A stretch of DNA of 64,000 nucleotides, from NCBI RefSeq assembly GCF_003612565.1, contig NZ_RAZG01000002.1, positions 62,001 through 126,000 of the forward strand. The letters are read 5' to 3'. A program made the translations under genes and the position numbers. This DNA is from Roseburia sp. 1XD42-69. GTDB lineage: Bacteria > Bacillota > Clostridia > Lachnospirales > Lachnospiraceae. Shown here one piece after another: positions 34,782 through 43,950 of this stretch. Position 1 is the stretch's first letter. Each line of letters begins with the position of its first letter. A model generated the notes under the pieces. It was not told the origin of the DNA. It made no database searches and saw only the letters and a list, made by a program, of their open reading frames with translations.

Positions 34782-35774
34782 ATGGAAAAGCGTGTGATAT
34801 CCACACAGTTGCAGCAGGAAGACGAAAAAACAGAGACAAGTTTAAGGCCCCAAAAGCTTAAGGATTATATTGGGCAAAAGAAAGCCAAGGAAAATTTGAA
34901 AGTGTATATTGAGGCGGCGAAACAGAGAGGGGAGGCATTGGATCACGTGTTGTTTTACGGCCCTCCCGGCCTGGGAAAAACTACCTTGGCAGGCATTATC
35001 TCCAATGAGATGGGAACCCACATGAAAATCACCAGCGGCCCCGCCATAGGAAAGCCCGGGGAGATGGCAGCTATATTAAGCAGCCTTGGGGAGGGGGATT
35101 TGCTTTTTGTAGATGAAATCCACAGGCTAAACCGCCAGGTGGAGGAAGTGCTTTACCCTGCCATGGAGGATTATGCCATAGATATTATGATTGGGAAAGG
35201 GGCTTCCGCCCGGTCTATCCGCCTAGATTTGCCCAAGTTTACACTGGTGGGGGCAACCACAAGGGCAGGGCTTTTGTCCGCTCCCTTAAGGGACCGGTTT
35301 GGGGTGGTGCACCATCTGGAATTTTATACCCCGGAAGAGTTAAAAACCATTATTTTACAGTCTGCCGGGATTTTAAATGTGGAAGTTGACGATCCTGGGG
35401 CGTTGGAGCTTGCCAAGAGAAGCAGGGGAACCCCAAGGCTTGCCAACCGCCTGTTAAAACGGGTAAGGGATTTTGCCCAGGTGAAATACGACGGGAAAAT
35501 CACAGAGGATGTGGCAAAATTTGCCCTGGATTTGCTGGAGGTAGATTCCTGCGGCTTAGACCAGAACGACAGGAATATTTTATTTACCATTATGGAGAAA
35601 TTTGAAGGGGGCCCGGTGGGGTTGGATACCTTATCCGCGGCCATTGGTGAGGATTCCGGCACCATAGAGGATGTGTATGAGCCATATCTTGTAAAAAACG
35701 GCTTCATCAACCGCACTCCAAAAGGCAGGGTGGCAACAAATCTAGCCTATAAGCACTTTGGGATTGCAAGATAA
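34782..35774 (+). CDS. ruvB: Holliday junction branch migration ATPase RuvB
   Basis: 330 residues. AAA+ motifs: Walker [13 protein letters not shown] near residue 64, Walker B FVDEIHRL near 114, sensor [18 protein letters not shown], and a C-terminal winged helix ([13 protein letters not shown]). It is the hexameric motor that moves Holliday junctions with RuvA. The zapA promoter overlaps its last codons. Confidence 0.97.
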   Translation: MEKRVISTQLQQEDEKTETSLRPQKLKDYIGQKKAKENLKVYIEAAKQRGEALDHVLFYGPPGLGKTTLAGIISNEMGTHMKITSGPAIGKPGEMAAILSSLGEGDLLFVDEIHRLNRQVEEVLYPAMEDYAIDIMIGKGASARSIRLDLPKFTLVGATTRAGLLSAPLRDRFGVVHHLEFYTPEELKTIILQSAGILNVEVDDPGALELAKRSRGTPRLANRLLKRVRDFAQVKYDGKITEDVAKFALDLLEVDSCGLDQNDRNILFTIMEKFEGGPVGLDTLSAAIGEDSGTIEDVYEPYLVKNGFINRTPKGRVATNLAYKHFGIAR

Positions 35775-35792
35775 TTAGAAAATCAGTATAAT
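35764..35792 (+). promoter_or_regulatory. Promoter of zapA
   Basis: TTGCAA at 35764-35769 (inside the end of ruvB), 17-base spacer, TATAAT at 35787-35792. Confidence 0.65.
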
Positions 35793-35833
35793 AAAGATAA
35801 ATTTGTAAACGGGAATACCTAGGAGGAAACCAT

Positions 35834-36451
35834 ATGTCATCTAAATCCAATACCGAGGTGCTCATTGGAGGCAAGGTGTATACGCTCAGCGGATATGAGG
35901 GGGAGGAATATCTTCAGAAAGTGGCGGCGTATATTAACAGTAAGATTAATGAATTTAATGAGATGGAGTCTGTGCGCCGTTTTCCGGTGGATATGAAGTC
36001 CACCCTGCTGCAGTTAAATATTGCCGATGATTATTTTAAGGCAAAAGAGCGGGTGGAAAAACTGGAGAGGGATTTAGAACAGAAAGAGAAAGAAATCTAT
36101 GATCTAAAACACGAACTGATTTCCTGCCAGATTCAGCTGGAAGCCTGCGAGAAAGCCCAGCACGAGCTGGAATCGAAAAATAAAGAACTTCTTTTAAATA
36201 AGGCCAAACTGGAGACGGCTTTGGAGGATGAACTTTTAGGAAAACTTCCAAAGGAAAAAGAGCCGGTTCCTTTTAAGGAAAAAGAACCGGTAAAGATAGA
36301 GCTGGTAAAGAAGGAGCCGTTAAAGGAAAAGACGGCGGAAGAGATTGAGGAAGAGGAATTTTTAAGGGAGCTGGCGGCTTTGGAGGCCGAGGAGAAGGCG
36401 GCACAGGAAAAGGAAGCCAGGGAAAAGGGAAAATCCAGGGGAAAGAGATAG
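35834..36451 (+). CDS. zapA: Cell division protein ZapA with long coiled-coil extension
   Basis: 205 residues. Residues 1-95 are a ZapA domain (VLIGGKVYTLSGYEGEEYLQKVAAYINSK is its conserved start, split here as the first 30 residues). The domain continues into a coiled coil and then a Lys/Glu-rich low-complexity tail (about 135-205) with repeated KEKEPV units. ZapA bundles FtsZ filaments. The charged tail roughly doubles the family length of 85-110 residues. An AGGAGG site precedes the ATG. Confidence 0.85.
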   Translation: MSSKSNTEVLIGGKVYTLSGYEGEEYLQKVAAYINSKINEFNEMESVRRFPVDMKSTLLQLNIADDYFKAKERVEKLERDLEQKEKEIYDLKHELISCQIQLEACEKAQHELESKNKELLLNKAKLETALEDELLGKLPKEKEPVPFKEKEPVKIELVKKEPLKEKTAEEIEEEEFLRELAALEAEEKAAQEKEAREKGKSRGKR

Positions 36452-36477
36452 GAGGATGTCAGAGGGCACCCTCTTTT

Positions 36478-36510
36478 CTAAGGAAACGCTTTCATCAGTG
36501 TTTCCCTAAG
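36478..36510. repeat. Short hairpin repeat related to the element at 63192
   Basis: CTAAGGAAACGCT at 36478-36490 and AGTGTTTCCCTAAG at 36497-36510 form an inverted repeat around TTCATC. Read in reverse it gives GGAAACACTGATGAAA, close to the left end GGAAGCGCTGATGAAA of the 63192 element. It lies in the leader of the U32 peptidase gene just after a small hairpin (36461-36474). Confidence 0.5.
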
Positions 36511-36538
36511 TTATCTCTTTAGAGGCTGAGGTATTTTT

Positions 36539-38731
36539 ATGAAGACGAAATTAGAATTACTCTCACCGGCGGGAAATCTCACCACATTTCAGGCGGTGAT
36601 CCAGGCCGGGGCGGATGCCGTCTATTTTGGGGGCAGCAGCTTTGGGGCCAGGGCGTATGCGGAAAATTTTTCAAAAGAGGAAGTGCTTTTGGCTATTGAT
36701 TTTGCCCATATCCATGGAAAAAAAGCATATATGACAGTAAACACCCTGCTAAAAGAGGAGGAGATGGAGGAACGGTTGTATGATTACCTCCTTCCTTTTT
36801 ATGAACAGGGTTTAGATGGGGTGATTGTTCAGGATTTTGGGGTTCTCTCCTTTGTGCGGTGCCACTTCCCAAAACTCTCTGTCCACGCCAGTACACAGAT
36901 GACGGTGACAGGGGCATTGGGGGCCAGGTTTTTAGCAGCCCAGGGCGTATCCCGGGTAGTCACTGCCAGGGAACTGTCCCTTTCGGAGATAGAAGAGATT
37001 CACAGCAAAACAGGTGTGGAAATAGAATGTTTTGTCCATGGGGCACTGTGCTATTGCTATTCCGGCCAGTGTCTTTTCAGCAGCTTAATCGGGGGCAGAA
37101 GCGGAAACCGGGGGAGATGTGCCCAGCCCTGCAGGCTTCCCTACACCTGTTTGGATAAAAATAGGAAAAGTATAAATAAAAATCCGGTGTATCCCTTAAG
37201 TCCCAAGGATTTGTGCACCATTGACAGGCTTCCAGACATGGCGGAGCACGGGGTATTTTCTTTTAAAATCGAGGGACGGATGAAACAGGCGGAATATGCT
37301 GCCGGGGTGACAAGTATATACCGAAAGTACATGGATTTGTACTTAAAATATGGTAAAGATTCCTATCAGGTATCCCCTTTAGACCAGAAGATTCTCTTTG
37401 ATTTGGGGAACCGCAGCGGTTTTACGGAAGGGTATTTAAACCAGTGGAACGGGGCTGATATGCTGACCATAAATATGCCTTCCCATGCAAAGGGCAAAGA
37501 CGGGATCCAAAGAGAAATCCGGGAAAATTATATAGAGAACGGGAAAAAAGAAAAAATCCAGGGAAGTTTCGTGATGGGGGAAAATGCCCCCATAAGTCTT
37601 ACGGTAAGGTCAGGAAATGCCGTTGTTAAGGCGGAGGGGGCTTTTCCGCAAAAAGCAGAAAAACAGCCCTTAAGGGAAGAGAACATCCGCAGGAAATTGG
37701 AAAAGACGGGAGATACGCCTTTTGCCTTTGTATTTTTGGATATAAAGGCGGCGGAGGGGCTTTTTGTCCCTATTTCCGAAATAAATGAGCTTCGCCGCCA
37801 GGCCCTTTCTAAACTGGAGGAAGAACTTCTAAAACCCTTTAAAAGACAGGGGGGAAATAAGGGTATCCCTGTGGATTTTTCCGGGTATGCCCACAGGGCT
37901 TTTCAGGGGAATATACACCTAAGCGTCTCTGTGGAGAAAAAAGAGCAGTTTTATCCTTTCTTAAAAAAGTATGAAGTTCACAGAATATATATTGACAGTA
38001 TGGCATTAAAACGGGATAATTTAGCAGAAGAGTTAAAAGACTTATATCAAAAAGCAAAGGATGCGGGCAAGGAGCTGTACTATGGGTTCCCCGCCATATT
38101 CCGGCGTCATACGGCAGAATTTTACCGGGAAATTATAACAGATTTAAAAGTGGACGGTTTTTTGGTAAAAAGTTATGACGCTTTACAATTTCTGTTGGAA
38201 TCCGGGATTCCGGGGGAAGAAATATGCCTGGATGCCAATATGTACACCTGGTCTAACCGCACAAGGGAAAGTTTTTTAAAACTTGGCTTAAGGGATACCG
38301 TTCCTTTGGAGCTAAATAGAAAAGAGCTGCGGGCCAGGGAAAATCAGGGGAGCGAAATGATTGTCTACGGCTATCTTCCCATGATGACATCTGTGCAGTG
38401 TGTGGAAAAGACCATGGGCAGGTGCAAAAAAGAACCCTCCCTTTATTATTTAAAAGACCGCAAGGGGGCATATTTTCCTGTGAAAAATAACTGCGGGGAA
38501 TGTTATAATGTGATTTATAATTCCAAACCATTAAATCTTCTTTCTGTGGCAGGGGAACTGCCGGGCCTTGGCGTTACAGGATTCCGGCTGAATTTCACCA
38601 TAGAGGAGCCGGGGGAGGCGGAGGAGATACTAAGTCAGTGGTGCAGTTTCATTGGTTCCGGTTTTGGGGAAAACGCTGTCTTAAAAGGCGCGGATTTTAC
38701 CTATGGCCACTATAAAAGAGGTGTAGAATAG
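36539..38731 (+). CDS. U32 family peptidase (with C-terminal DUF3656-type region)
   Basis: 730 residues. The N-terminal 330 residues are the U32 domain, starting ELLSPAGNLTTFQAVIQAGA, with the signature EIECFVHGALCYCYSGQCLFS (21 residues in family form, seen near 160-180) and the cysteines of SGNRGRCAQPCRLPY. The remainder is a DUF3656-like and second TIM-barrel-like region ending in cysteines (KNNCGECYNV). Relatives act in collagen degradation or in tRNA/ubiquinone hydroxylation, so true peptidase activity is uncertain. It is followed 16 bases later by the SEDS gene. Confidence 0.88.
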   Translation: MKTKLELLSPAGNLTTFQAVIQAGADAVYFGGSSFGARAYAENFSKEEVLLAIDFAHIHGKKAYMTVNTLLKEEEMEERLYDYLLPFYEQGLDGVIVQDFGVLSFVRCHFPKLSVHASTQMTVTGALGARFLAAQGVSRVVTARELSLSEIEEIHSKTGVEIECFVHGALCYCYSGQCLFSSLIGGRSGNRGRCAQPCRLPYTCLDKNRKSINKNPVYPLSPKDLCTIDRLPDMAEHGVFSFKIEGRMKQAEYAAGVTSIYRKYMDLYLKYGKDSYQVSPLDQKILFDLGNRSGFTEGYLNQWNGADMLTINMPSHAKGKDGIQREIRENYIENGKKEKIQGSFVMGENAPISLTVRSGNAVVKAEGAFPQKAEKQPLREENIRRKLEKTGDTPFAFVFLDIKAAEGLFVPISEINELRRQALSKLEEELLKPFKRQGGNKGIPVDFSGYAHRAFQGNIHLSVSVEKKEQFYPFLKKYEVHRIYIDSMALKRDNLAEELKDLYQKAKDAGKELYYGFPAIFRRHTAEFYREIITDLKVDGFLVKSYDALQFLLESGIPGEEICLDANMYTWSNRTRESFLKLGLRDTVPLELNRKELRARENQGSEMIVYGYLPMMTSVQCVEKTMGRCKKEPSLYYLKDRKGAYFPVKNNCGECYNVIYNSKPLNLLSVAGELPGLGVTGFRLNFTIEEPGEAEEILSQWCSFIGSGFGENAVLKGADFTYGHYKRGVE

Positions 38732-38747
38732 CGAGGTTTTTGAGTTT

Positions 38748-40157
38748 ATGTTCGCAGAGATATCCAAATATCTTATGATTGTATTATTTGCAGTTTATAC
38801 ATTCTTAGGATTTGCAGTTTTCCGGAGGAAAAATAAAAAAGAGCAGAGGGAGAACATTTTCCGCAGGCAGAATATGATTATGATTCTCATACATCTGGAT
38901 GCCTTTCTGCTGATTTATGATGAGACCAGAAACATAAGCGTACTGTTGTTTTACGGCGCCCAGGTTGTGTTTTTTATCATTGTCATCAGCAGCTACAAAA
39001 TGTTGTATGAGAAGTCCTCCCAGCTTTTGGTAAACAATATGTGCATGCTTATGGCAATCGGTTTTATTATTCTTACCAGATTGTCTTTTGATTTGGCCAT
39101 CCGGCAGTTTGTCATTGCAGCGGCTGCTATGATTTTCGGGCTGTGTATTCCCTTTCTTATTAAAAAAATGTGGTTTTTAGATAAATTAACCTGGCTCTTT
39201 GCCCTGGTGGGCTTAGCAGCCCTGGGCATTGTGTGGGTTTTGGGAAGAACCAGTTACGGGGCGAAGCTCTCCTACACCGTGGCGGGGGTGTCTTTACAGC
39301 CTTCTGAATTTGTAAAGATTATTTTTGTGTTTTTTGTGGCGGGGATGCTCTCTGCCTCAAAAGATTTTTTTCAGGTGGTGATTACCACCATAGCTGCGGC
39401 GGCCCATGTGATTATTCTGGTTGCCTCCAAAGATTTGGGGGGAGCCTTGATTTTCTTTATCGTGTATCTTGTGATGCTGTATGTGGCTACCGGCCAGCCC
39501 CTGTATTTTATTGGGGGGCTTTTGGCAGGTTCCGGGGCGTCGGTTTTAGCCTACAAAATGTTTGCCCATGTGAGGGTAAGGGTGGTGGCATGGCAGGACC
39601 CTTTAAGCGTTATTGAAAAAGAGGGTTACCAGGTGTGCCAGTCCCTCTTTGCCATCGGCACAGGGGGATGGTTTGGGGTAGGGCTCTATAAGGGCCAGCC
39701 AAATAAGATACCTGTGGTGGAGCGGGATGTGATTTTTTCCGCTATATCCGAGGAACTGGGGGGGATTTTTGCCCTGTGTCTGATTATGGTATGCATGAGC
39801 TGCTTTCTCATGTGTTTAAATATTGCCATGCAGCTAAAAAACAAATATTATAAGCTGGTGGCATTGGGCCTTGGCACAGTTTATGGTTTTCAGGTATTTT
39901 TAACCATAGGAGGGGTGATTAAATTTATCCCTTCCACGGGGGTGACACTTCCCTTTGTAAGTTACGGGGGGAGTTCGCTTTTAAGCAGCATTATTATTTT
40001 TTCCATTATACAGGGGCTTTATATTTTAAGGGAACAGGAGGGAGCACATGGCAAAAATCCAGGAAAGAGGAAGCCAGGGAACAAAAAAGCAGGACAGGGA
40101 AAAGGGAAAGACAATGTCCGGGAAGGCTTCTACCCAGAAGTCCAGGACCTCCGGTAA
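38748..40157 (+). CDS. FtsW/RodA/SpoVE (SEDS) family protein
   Basis: 469 residues with about twelve membrane segments. SEDS motifs: LQPSEFVKIIFVFFVAGML near residue 183, the KDLGGALIFF loop, and the C-terminal SYGGSSLLSSIIIFSI. SEDS proteins polymerise lipid II glycan strands together with a class B PBP. An extra N-terminal stretch of three to four spans precedes the core, as in some clostridial versions. Its last 110 bases overlap the PBP gene, a typical SEDS-PBP pair. The hydrophilic tail (about 432-469) is encoded within the overlap. Confidence 0.9.
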   Translation: MFAEISKYLMIVLFAVYTFLGFAVFRRKNKKEQRENIFRRQNMIMILIHLDAFLLIYDETRNISVLLFYGAQVVFFIIVISSYKMLYEKSSQLLVNNMCMLMAIGFIILTRLSFDLAIRQFVIAAAAMIFGLCIPFLIKKMWFLDKLTWLFALVGLAALGIVWVLGRTSYGAKLSYTVAGVSLQPSEFVKIIFVFFVAGMLSASKDFFQVVITTIAAAAHVIILVASKDLGGALIFFIVYLVMLYVATGQPLYFIGGLLAGSGASVLAYKMFAHVRVRVVAWQDPLSVIEKEGYQVCQSLFAIGTGGWFGVGLYKGQPNKIPVVERDVIFSAISEELGGIFALCLIMVCMSCFLMCLNIAMQLKNKYYKLVALGLGTVYGFQVFLTIGGVIKFIPSTGVTLPFVSYGGSSLLSSIIIFSIIQGLYILREQEGAHGKNPGKRKPGNKKAGQGKGKDNVREGFYPEVQDLR

Positions 40158-41577
40158 AAGCTCTAACCGGGAATTTGCAGTGATTACCTATTGCTTTATC
40201 GGACTGTTTCTCTGCACGATGGGATATTTTGCGTATTTTCAGGTGGTAAAAAGCGAAGATTTTATCAATAATTCCTATAACACCAGGCAGGAGAGTTTTG
40301 CGGATACCGTGGTGCGGGGGAAAATATTAGCATCTGACGGGGAGGTTTTAGCGGAGACAAAGGTGGATAAAGAGGGAAATGAGACAAGGGAATATCCCTA
40401 CGATAAAATGTTTTCCCATATTGTGGGATATTCCACGGAAAAATACGGCAGAGCAGGAATTGAATCCTGGGCAAACTTTAACCTTCTGCGCTCCAATGAA
40501 AATTTTCTCCAAAAGACAGTGGATGAAGTGACGGAGGAAAAAAGCATGGGGGACAATGTGGTGACTACCTTAAACCCACTGCTCCAGGAAATTTCCTTCC
40601 GGGCATTGGGAGATTACAAGGGGGCGGTAATCACGATGGAGCCTTCCACGGGGAAGGTTTTGTCTGTTGTGTCAAAACCCGGATTTGACCCCAATACCAT
40701 TGAAGAGGACTGGGATACCATTGTAAAGGATGAGTACGGGGAATCTGTGCTGGTAAACCGGGCCACCCAGGGGCTTTACCCCCCGGGCTCCACTTTTAAG
40801 ATTTTAACCACCCTGGCATATGTGAGGGAACATCCCGGGGATTATGAGGAGTATTCTTATTCTTGCAGCGGCCAGATACAGGAGGGGAACAGCAAGTTGA
40901 AATGTTTCAGCGGGGAAGTGCACGGCACGGTAAATTTAAAACAGTCTTTTTCGGAATCCTGCAATACCTCTTTTGCCAATATGGGGCTTAATATGGATTC
41001 TGATAAATTTGCAAAAACCTGCAGCGATTTGCTGTTTAACAAAGACCTTCCCGTAGAAAAAATGGACAGTTCCAAAAGTAGTTTCGTATTAAATGATTCC
41101 TCTTCCACAAGTGAGGTTATGGAGTCTGCCATCGGCCAGGGGCAGACTTTGGTGACGCCCCTTCACATGCTGATGATTACCAGTGCGGTGGCAAATGACG
41201 GAGTGCTTATGAAGCCTTATGTCATTGACCACACGGAAACCTGTGAGGGGAATACGGTAAAGACATACCGTCCTCAAAGTTATGGGAATATTATGACAGG
41301 GGAAGAGGCGGCGCTTTTGCAGGAGTATATGTCAGAGGTGGTGGAGAGCGGCACCGGAACAAAGTTAAAGGGAATGAGCTACACTGCAGCGGGAAAAACC
41401 GGCTCTGCAGAGTTTGGGAAAATAAAAGGCCAGAGCCACGCCTGGTTTGTGGGATATGCCCACAGGGAGGACAAGGAGGACATCGCTGTGGCAGTTATCG
41501 TGGAGGGGGCCGGAATCGGCAGCGCCTATGCGGTTCCTATTGCAAAAGAAGTGTTTGACACCTATTTCAGATACTGA
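40048..41577 (+). CDS. Class B penicillin-binding protein (transpeptidase, PbpA type)
   Basis: 509 residues. A basic cytoplasmic tail is followed by one span (about 43-65) and a transpeptidase domain with SxxK in YPPGSTFKI (near residue 245), SxN in SESCNTSFAN (near 303), and KTG in AAGKTGSAEFG (near 450). It cross-links peptidoglycan outside the membrane and pairs with the SEDS protein upstream. AGGAGG six bases before the ATG supports this start despite the 110-base overlap; an alternative ATG at 40114 has a weaker site. Confidence 0.92.
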   Translation: MAKIQERGSQGTKKQDREKGKTMSGKASTQKSRTSGKSSNREFAVITYCFIGLFLCTMGYFAYFQVVKSEDFINNSYNTRQESFADTVVRGKILASDGEVLAETKVDKEGNETREYPYDKMFSHIVGYSTEKYGRAGIESWANFNLLRSNENFLQKTVDEVTEEKSMGDNVVTTLNPLLQEISFRALGDYKGAVITMEPSTGKVLSVVSKPGFDPNTIEEDWDTIVKDEYGESVLVNRATQGLYPPGSTFKILTTLAYVREHPGDYEEYSYSCSGQIQEGNSKLKCFSGEVHGTVNLKQSFSESCNTSFANMGLNMDSDKFAKTCSDLLFNKDLPVEKMDSSKSSFVLNDSSSTSEVMESAIGQGQTLVTPLHMLMITSAVANDGVLMKPYVIDHTETCEGNTVKTYRPQSYGNIMTGEEAALLQEYMSEVVESGTGTKLKGMSYTAAGKTGSAEFGKIKGQSHAWFVGYAHREDKEDIAVAVIVEGAGIGSAYAVPIAKEVFDTYFRY

Positions 41578-41621
41578 TATACTTATTTTTAAGTTTAGTA
41601 ACCACATCAGGAGGTATTGCA

Positions 41622-42074
41622 ATGATTGAAGCAACGAGCTGTGGTGGTGTGGTAATTTTTCGGGGCAAGATATTAGTACTTTACAAAAATTATAGAAATA
41701 AGTACGAAGGCTGGGTGCTTCCCAAGGGAACTGTGGAGTCGGGAGAGGAATATAAGGAGACGGCAGTGCGGGAAGTATTGGAGGAGACCGGAGCCAAAGC
41801 CTCTATCATCAAGTACGTGGGAAAGAGTCAGTACACATTTACAGTGCCGGAGGACGTTGTAGAGAAAGAAGTCCACTGGTATCTTATGATGGCGGACAGT
41901 TATTACAGCAAACCACAGCGGGAAGAGTTTTTTGTGGATTCCGGGTATTACAAATTTCATGAGGCTTACCATTTGTTAAAATTTGCCAATGAAAAACAGA
42001 TTTTAGAAAAGGCTTACAATGAATATCTGGATTTAAAAAAAAGTAATCTGTGGGGAAACCACAAATACTTTTAG
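41622..42074 (+). CDS. NUDIX hydrolase
   Basis: 150 residues. A full Nudix box starts at GTVESGEEYKETAVREVLEE (G-x5-E-x7-REVLEETG; the conserved end EETGA follows). The family hydrolyses nucleoside diphosphates linked to another group, including dinucleoside polyphosphates and oxidised nucleotides. The substrate is not predictable. AGGAGG precedes the ATG. Confidence 0.9.
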   Translation: MIEATSCGGVVIFRGKILVLYKNYRNKYEGWVLPKGTVESGEEYKETAVREVLEETGAKASIIKYVGKSQYTFTVPEDVVEKEVHWYLMMADSYYSKPQREEFFVDSGYYKFHEAYHLLKFANEKQILEKAYNEYLDLKKSNLWGNHKYF

Positions 42075-42101
42075 GGAAGAAAAGGAGCGGTCATATTTTG
42101 C

Positions 42102-42428
42102 ATGAAATGGTATGAGGATTTGTATGTGGGGAAAACTATCTCCCATAAGAAGAGAAAAGTAAAATGGAAAATCATGCACAATGCAGGGCAGCTTCATGTA
42201 TTTGTCATTACCCTTGCATCAAATCCGGGGAATCTTTTGGATATTATACCCGCCAGAGAATTAATGCAGAAATATTATCCCAAAAAGGAATTGTTTGTGA
42301 TTGGGCTGGCAGGAAATTATGAGGAGGCATTGGAGGTGGCGGGACATATTATATCGGAAGTCTATGGGAAAACAGAGGGATTTGATGTAAAAAGTTATTT
42401 GCAGCACAAGGAAAGTAGAAGCTTATGA
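42102..42428 (+). CDS. Conserved hypothetical protein, 108 residues
   Basis: Not recognised as a characterised family. It is a soluble alpha/beta-looking protein with no signal or membrane span: a basic N-terminus (SHKKRKVKWKIMH), then VFVITLASNPGNLLDIIPARE and a region LFVIGLAGNYEEALEVAGHI (20 residues). AAAGGAG is 14 bases before the ATG, a rather long spacing. The stop overlaps the next start by 4 bases (ATGA), so it is coupled to the DUF2953 gene and GerW, which hints at a sporulation-linked role by context only. Confidence 0.75.
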   Translation: MKWYEDLYVGKTISHKKRKVKWKIMHNAGQLHVFVITLASNPGNLLDIIPARELMQKYYPKKELFVIGLAGNYEEALEVAGHIISEVYGKTEGFDVKSYLQHKESRSL

Positions 42429-43243
42429 GTATTCTGTTTTTACTGTTAAAAATCATAGAGGTTATACTGGCAGTGATATTGGTTTTTCTTCTTCTCTGCC
42501 TCTTTCACCCGGTGTTTTACCAGGTGGAAGGCATTTTAAAGGAAGATGCTAAACCAATAGTAAAAGGAAAGTTTTGGTGGCTCTTTCAGATACTTGGGTT
42601 TGAAATTCTGTTTTCGGAAGGGAATCTGTCTTTAAAAATCCGTATTTTTGGAATTGGAAAAGAACTTTCCGGGGAAAAAGAAAAAGACGGGGAAGATTCC
42701 AAGGAAGAACAAAAGAGGGAAGAGACAGACAAGTATACGGGGGATCCGGTGGAAAATAAGCCGGAAATAACAAATTCCAGGCAGGAAATAGGTGAGCCTG
42801 AGGAACAGAAAAAAAGTAAATTCAGGCACCAAAAGAGAAGGGGGAAAAAGCAGGACACCGGAGAAAGAAAAAAGAAATCAGGTGTTTTTTCTTCTATAAA
42901 AAGAGAGTTATCGGATGAGACCAACAAACTGGCATTCTCCCATGTGTGGAGGGAAATTTTATATCTCCTGTCTCATTTAAAACCCAAAGATGCAAAGGGA
43001 GAAATTCATTTTTCTACCGGGGACCCGGCCCATACAGGGGAGTTGACGGGAGTGTTAAGCCTTTGCCCTGTATTTTACAGGTACAAGCTTCATGTGTATC
43101 CGGATTTTGCCAGTGACAAATTTTATGTGCGGGGGAATCTTTCCCTGAAAGGTCATATATCCTTATATCATTTTGTTTTGATTCTTATCCGTCTCTTTGC
43201 GGATAAAAATATCAGGGGATTTCTTAAAAAGATTAGAAAATAG
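42425..43243 (+). CDS. DUF2953 domain-containing membrane protein
   Basis: 272 residues. An N-terminal span (about 4-27) is followed by a beta-rich stretch, a highly charged low-complexity region (about 85-165, Lys/Glu rich with KKSK and RRGKK patches), and a C-terminal domain with GEIHFSTGDPAHTGELTGVL, the DUF2953 motif. The domain commonly sits next to GerW (YtfJ) in spore formers, as here. No molecular function is known. Confidence 0.82.
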   Translation: MSILFLLLKIIEVILAVILVFLLLCLFHPVFYQVEGILKEDAKPIVKGKFWWLFQILGFEILFSEGNLSLKIRIFGIGKELSGEKEKDGEDSKEEQKREETDKYTGDPVENKPEITNSRQEIGEPEEQKKSKFRHQKRRGKKQDTGERKKKSGVFSSIKRELSDETNKLAFSHVWREILYLLSHLKPKDAKGEIHFSTGDPAHTGELTGVLSLCPVFYRYKLHVYPDFASDKFYVRGNLSLKGHISLYHFVLILIRLFADKNIRGFLKKIRK

Positions 43244-43255
43244 GAGGACAAAGAA

Positions 43256-43681
43256 ATGGGAGACAACACATTTCATACAACAGTAGAATCTTTATTTAAG
43301 GGAATGGACAGCTTTATTACTACAAAGACAGTAGTGGGTGAGGCAATCCATATTGGGGAGACCATTATTCTTCCTTTGGTGGATGTTTCTTTTGGAGTGG
43401 CAGCAGGGGTATTTTCCGATGACAAGAAACAAAACGGCGGCGGCGGTATGGGAGGAAAATTAATGCCCAGCGCTGTTTTGGTGATTTCCAACGGAACTAC
43501 CAAGCTTGTAAATGTGAAAAACCAGGACGGGGTGACAAAGATTTTGGACATGGTTCCTGACTTTGTGAATAAATTTACCAGCAACAAGGATCATATTGTG
43601 GAGGACGAAGGGGCAAGGGAAAAGGCAAAGGATGCCATGGAGGATATTCTTTCCGGGTCGGTGAAAGAAAATCAGGAATAA
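43256..43681 (+). CDS. GerW family sporulation protein (YtfJ-like)
   Basis: 141 residues. It starts FHTTVESLFKGMDSFITTKT and has the glycine-rich loop GGGGMGGKLMPSAVLVIS near residue 61, followed by a short helical tail; all are typical of GerW/YtfJ. In Bacillus the protein is made in the forespore and is needed for proper germination. It implies that the host is, or descends from, a spore former. AGGAGG lies 8 bases before the ATG. A strong terminator follows. Confidence 0.92.
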   Translation: MGDNTFHTTVESLFKGMDSFITTKTVVGEAIHIGETIILPLVDVSFGVAAGVFSDDKKQNGGGGMGGKLMPSAVLVISNGTTKLVNVKNQDGVTKILDMVPDFVNKFTSNKDHIVEDEGAREKAKDAMEDILSGSVKENQE

Positions 43682-43700
43682 GGTGTAATTGTAAAAAGAG

Positions 43701-43732
43701 ACTGCATATATTAGTATATATGCAGTTTTTTT
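43701..43732 (+). terminator. Rho-independent terminator after the GerW gene
   Basis: A perfect 11-bp stem, ACTGCATATAT with ATATATGCAGT, loop TAGT, and seven T. Confidence 0.9.
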
Positions 43733-43744
43733 GTGAGGATTGAT

Positions 43745-43888
43745 GTGAAGAGGTTGATTGGATATACGCTGTTTTGCCTGGGAGTGGGAATGCTCCTTAC
43801 CTGTGTGATACCGGAGGGATTTTGTACTTTCTTAGCAATAGTAGGGCTAATGCTTTTGGGATATTATCTTTTTAGCTGCGGATGTTAA
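43745..43888 (+). CDS. Small membrane protein, 47 residues
   Basis: GTG start with GAGG 6 bases upstream. The peptide begins MKRLIGYTLFCLGVGMLLTC, has a short PEG turn, then a second hydrophobic stretch (TFLAIVGLMLLGYYLF) and ends Ser-Cys-Gly-Cys. Two membrane spans with four cysteines in all. It sits between the GerW terminator and the rpmB terminator on the opposite strand. No family was recognised. Codon use and the ribosome site make it credible, but it is too short for certainty. Confidence 0.6.
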   Translation: MKRLIGYTLFCLGVGMLLTCVIPEGFCTFLAIVGLMLLGYYLFSCGC

Positions 43889-43892
43889 AAAG

Positions 43893-43923
43893 GGAAAAAA
43901 AAGAGACTGTCAACTGACAGCCC
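43893..43923 (-). terminator. Terminator of rpmB
   Basis: On the minus strand, GGGGCTGTCA-GT-TGACAG is followed by TCTC and eight T residues. Confidence 0.65.
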
Positions 43924-43950
43924 CTTAGGAAACTCTTGCACAACGAACAA

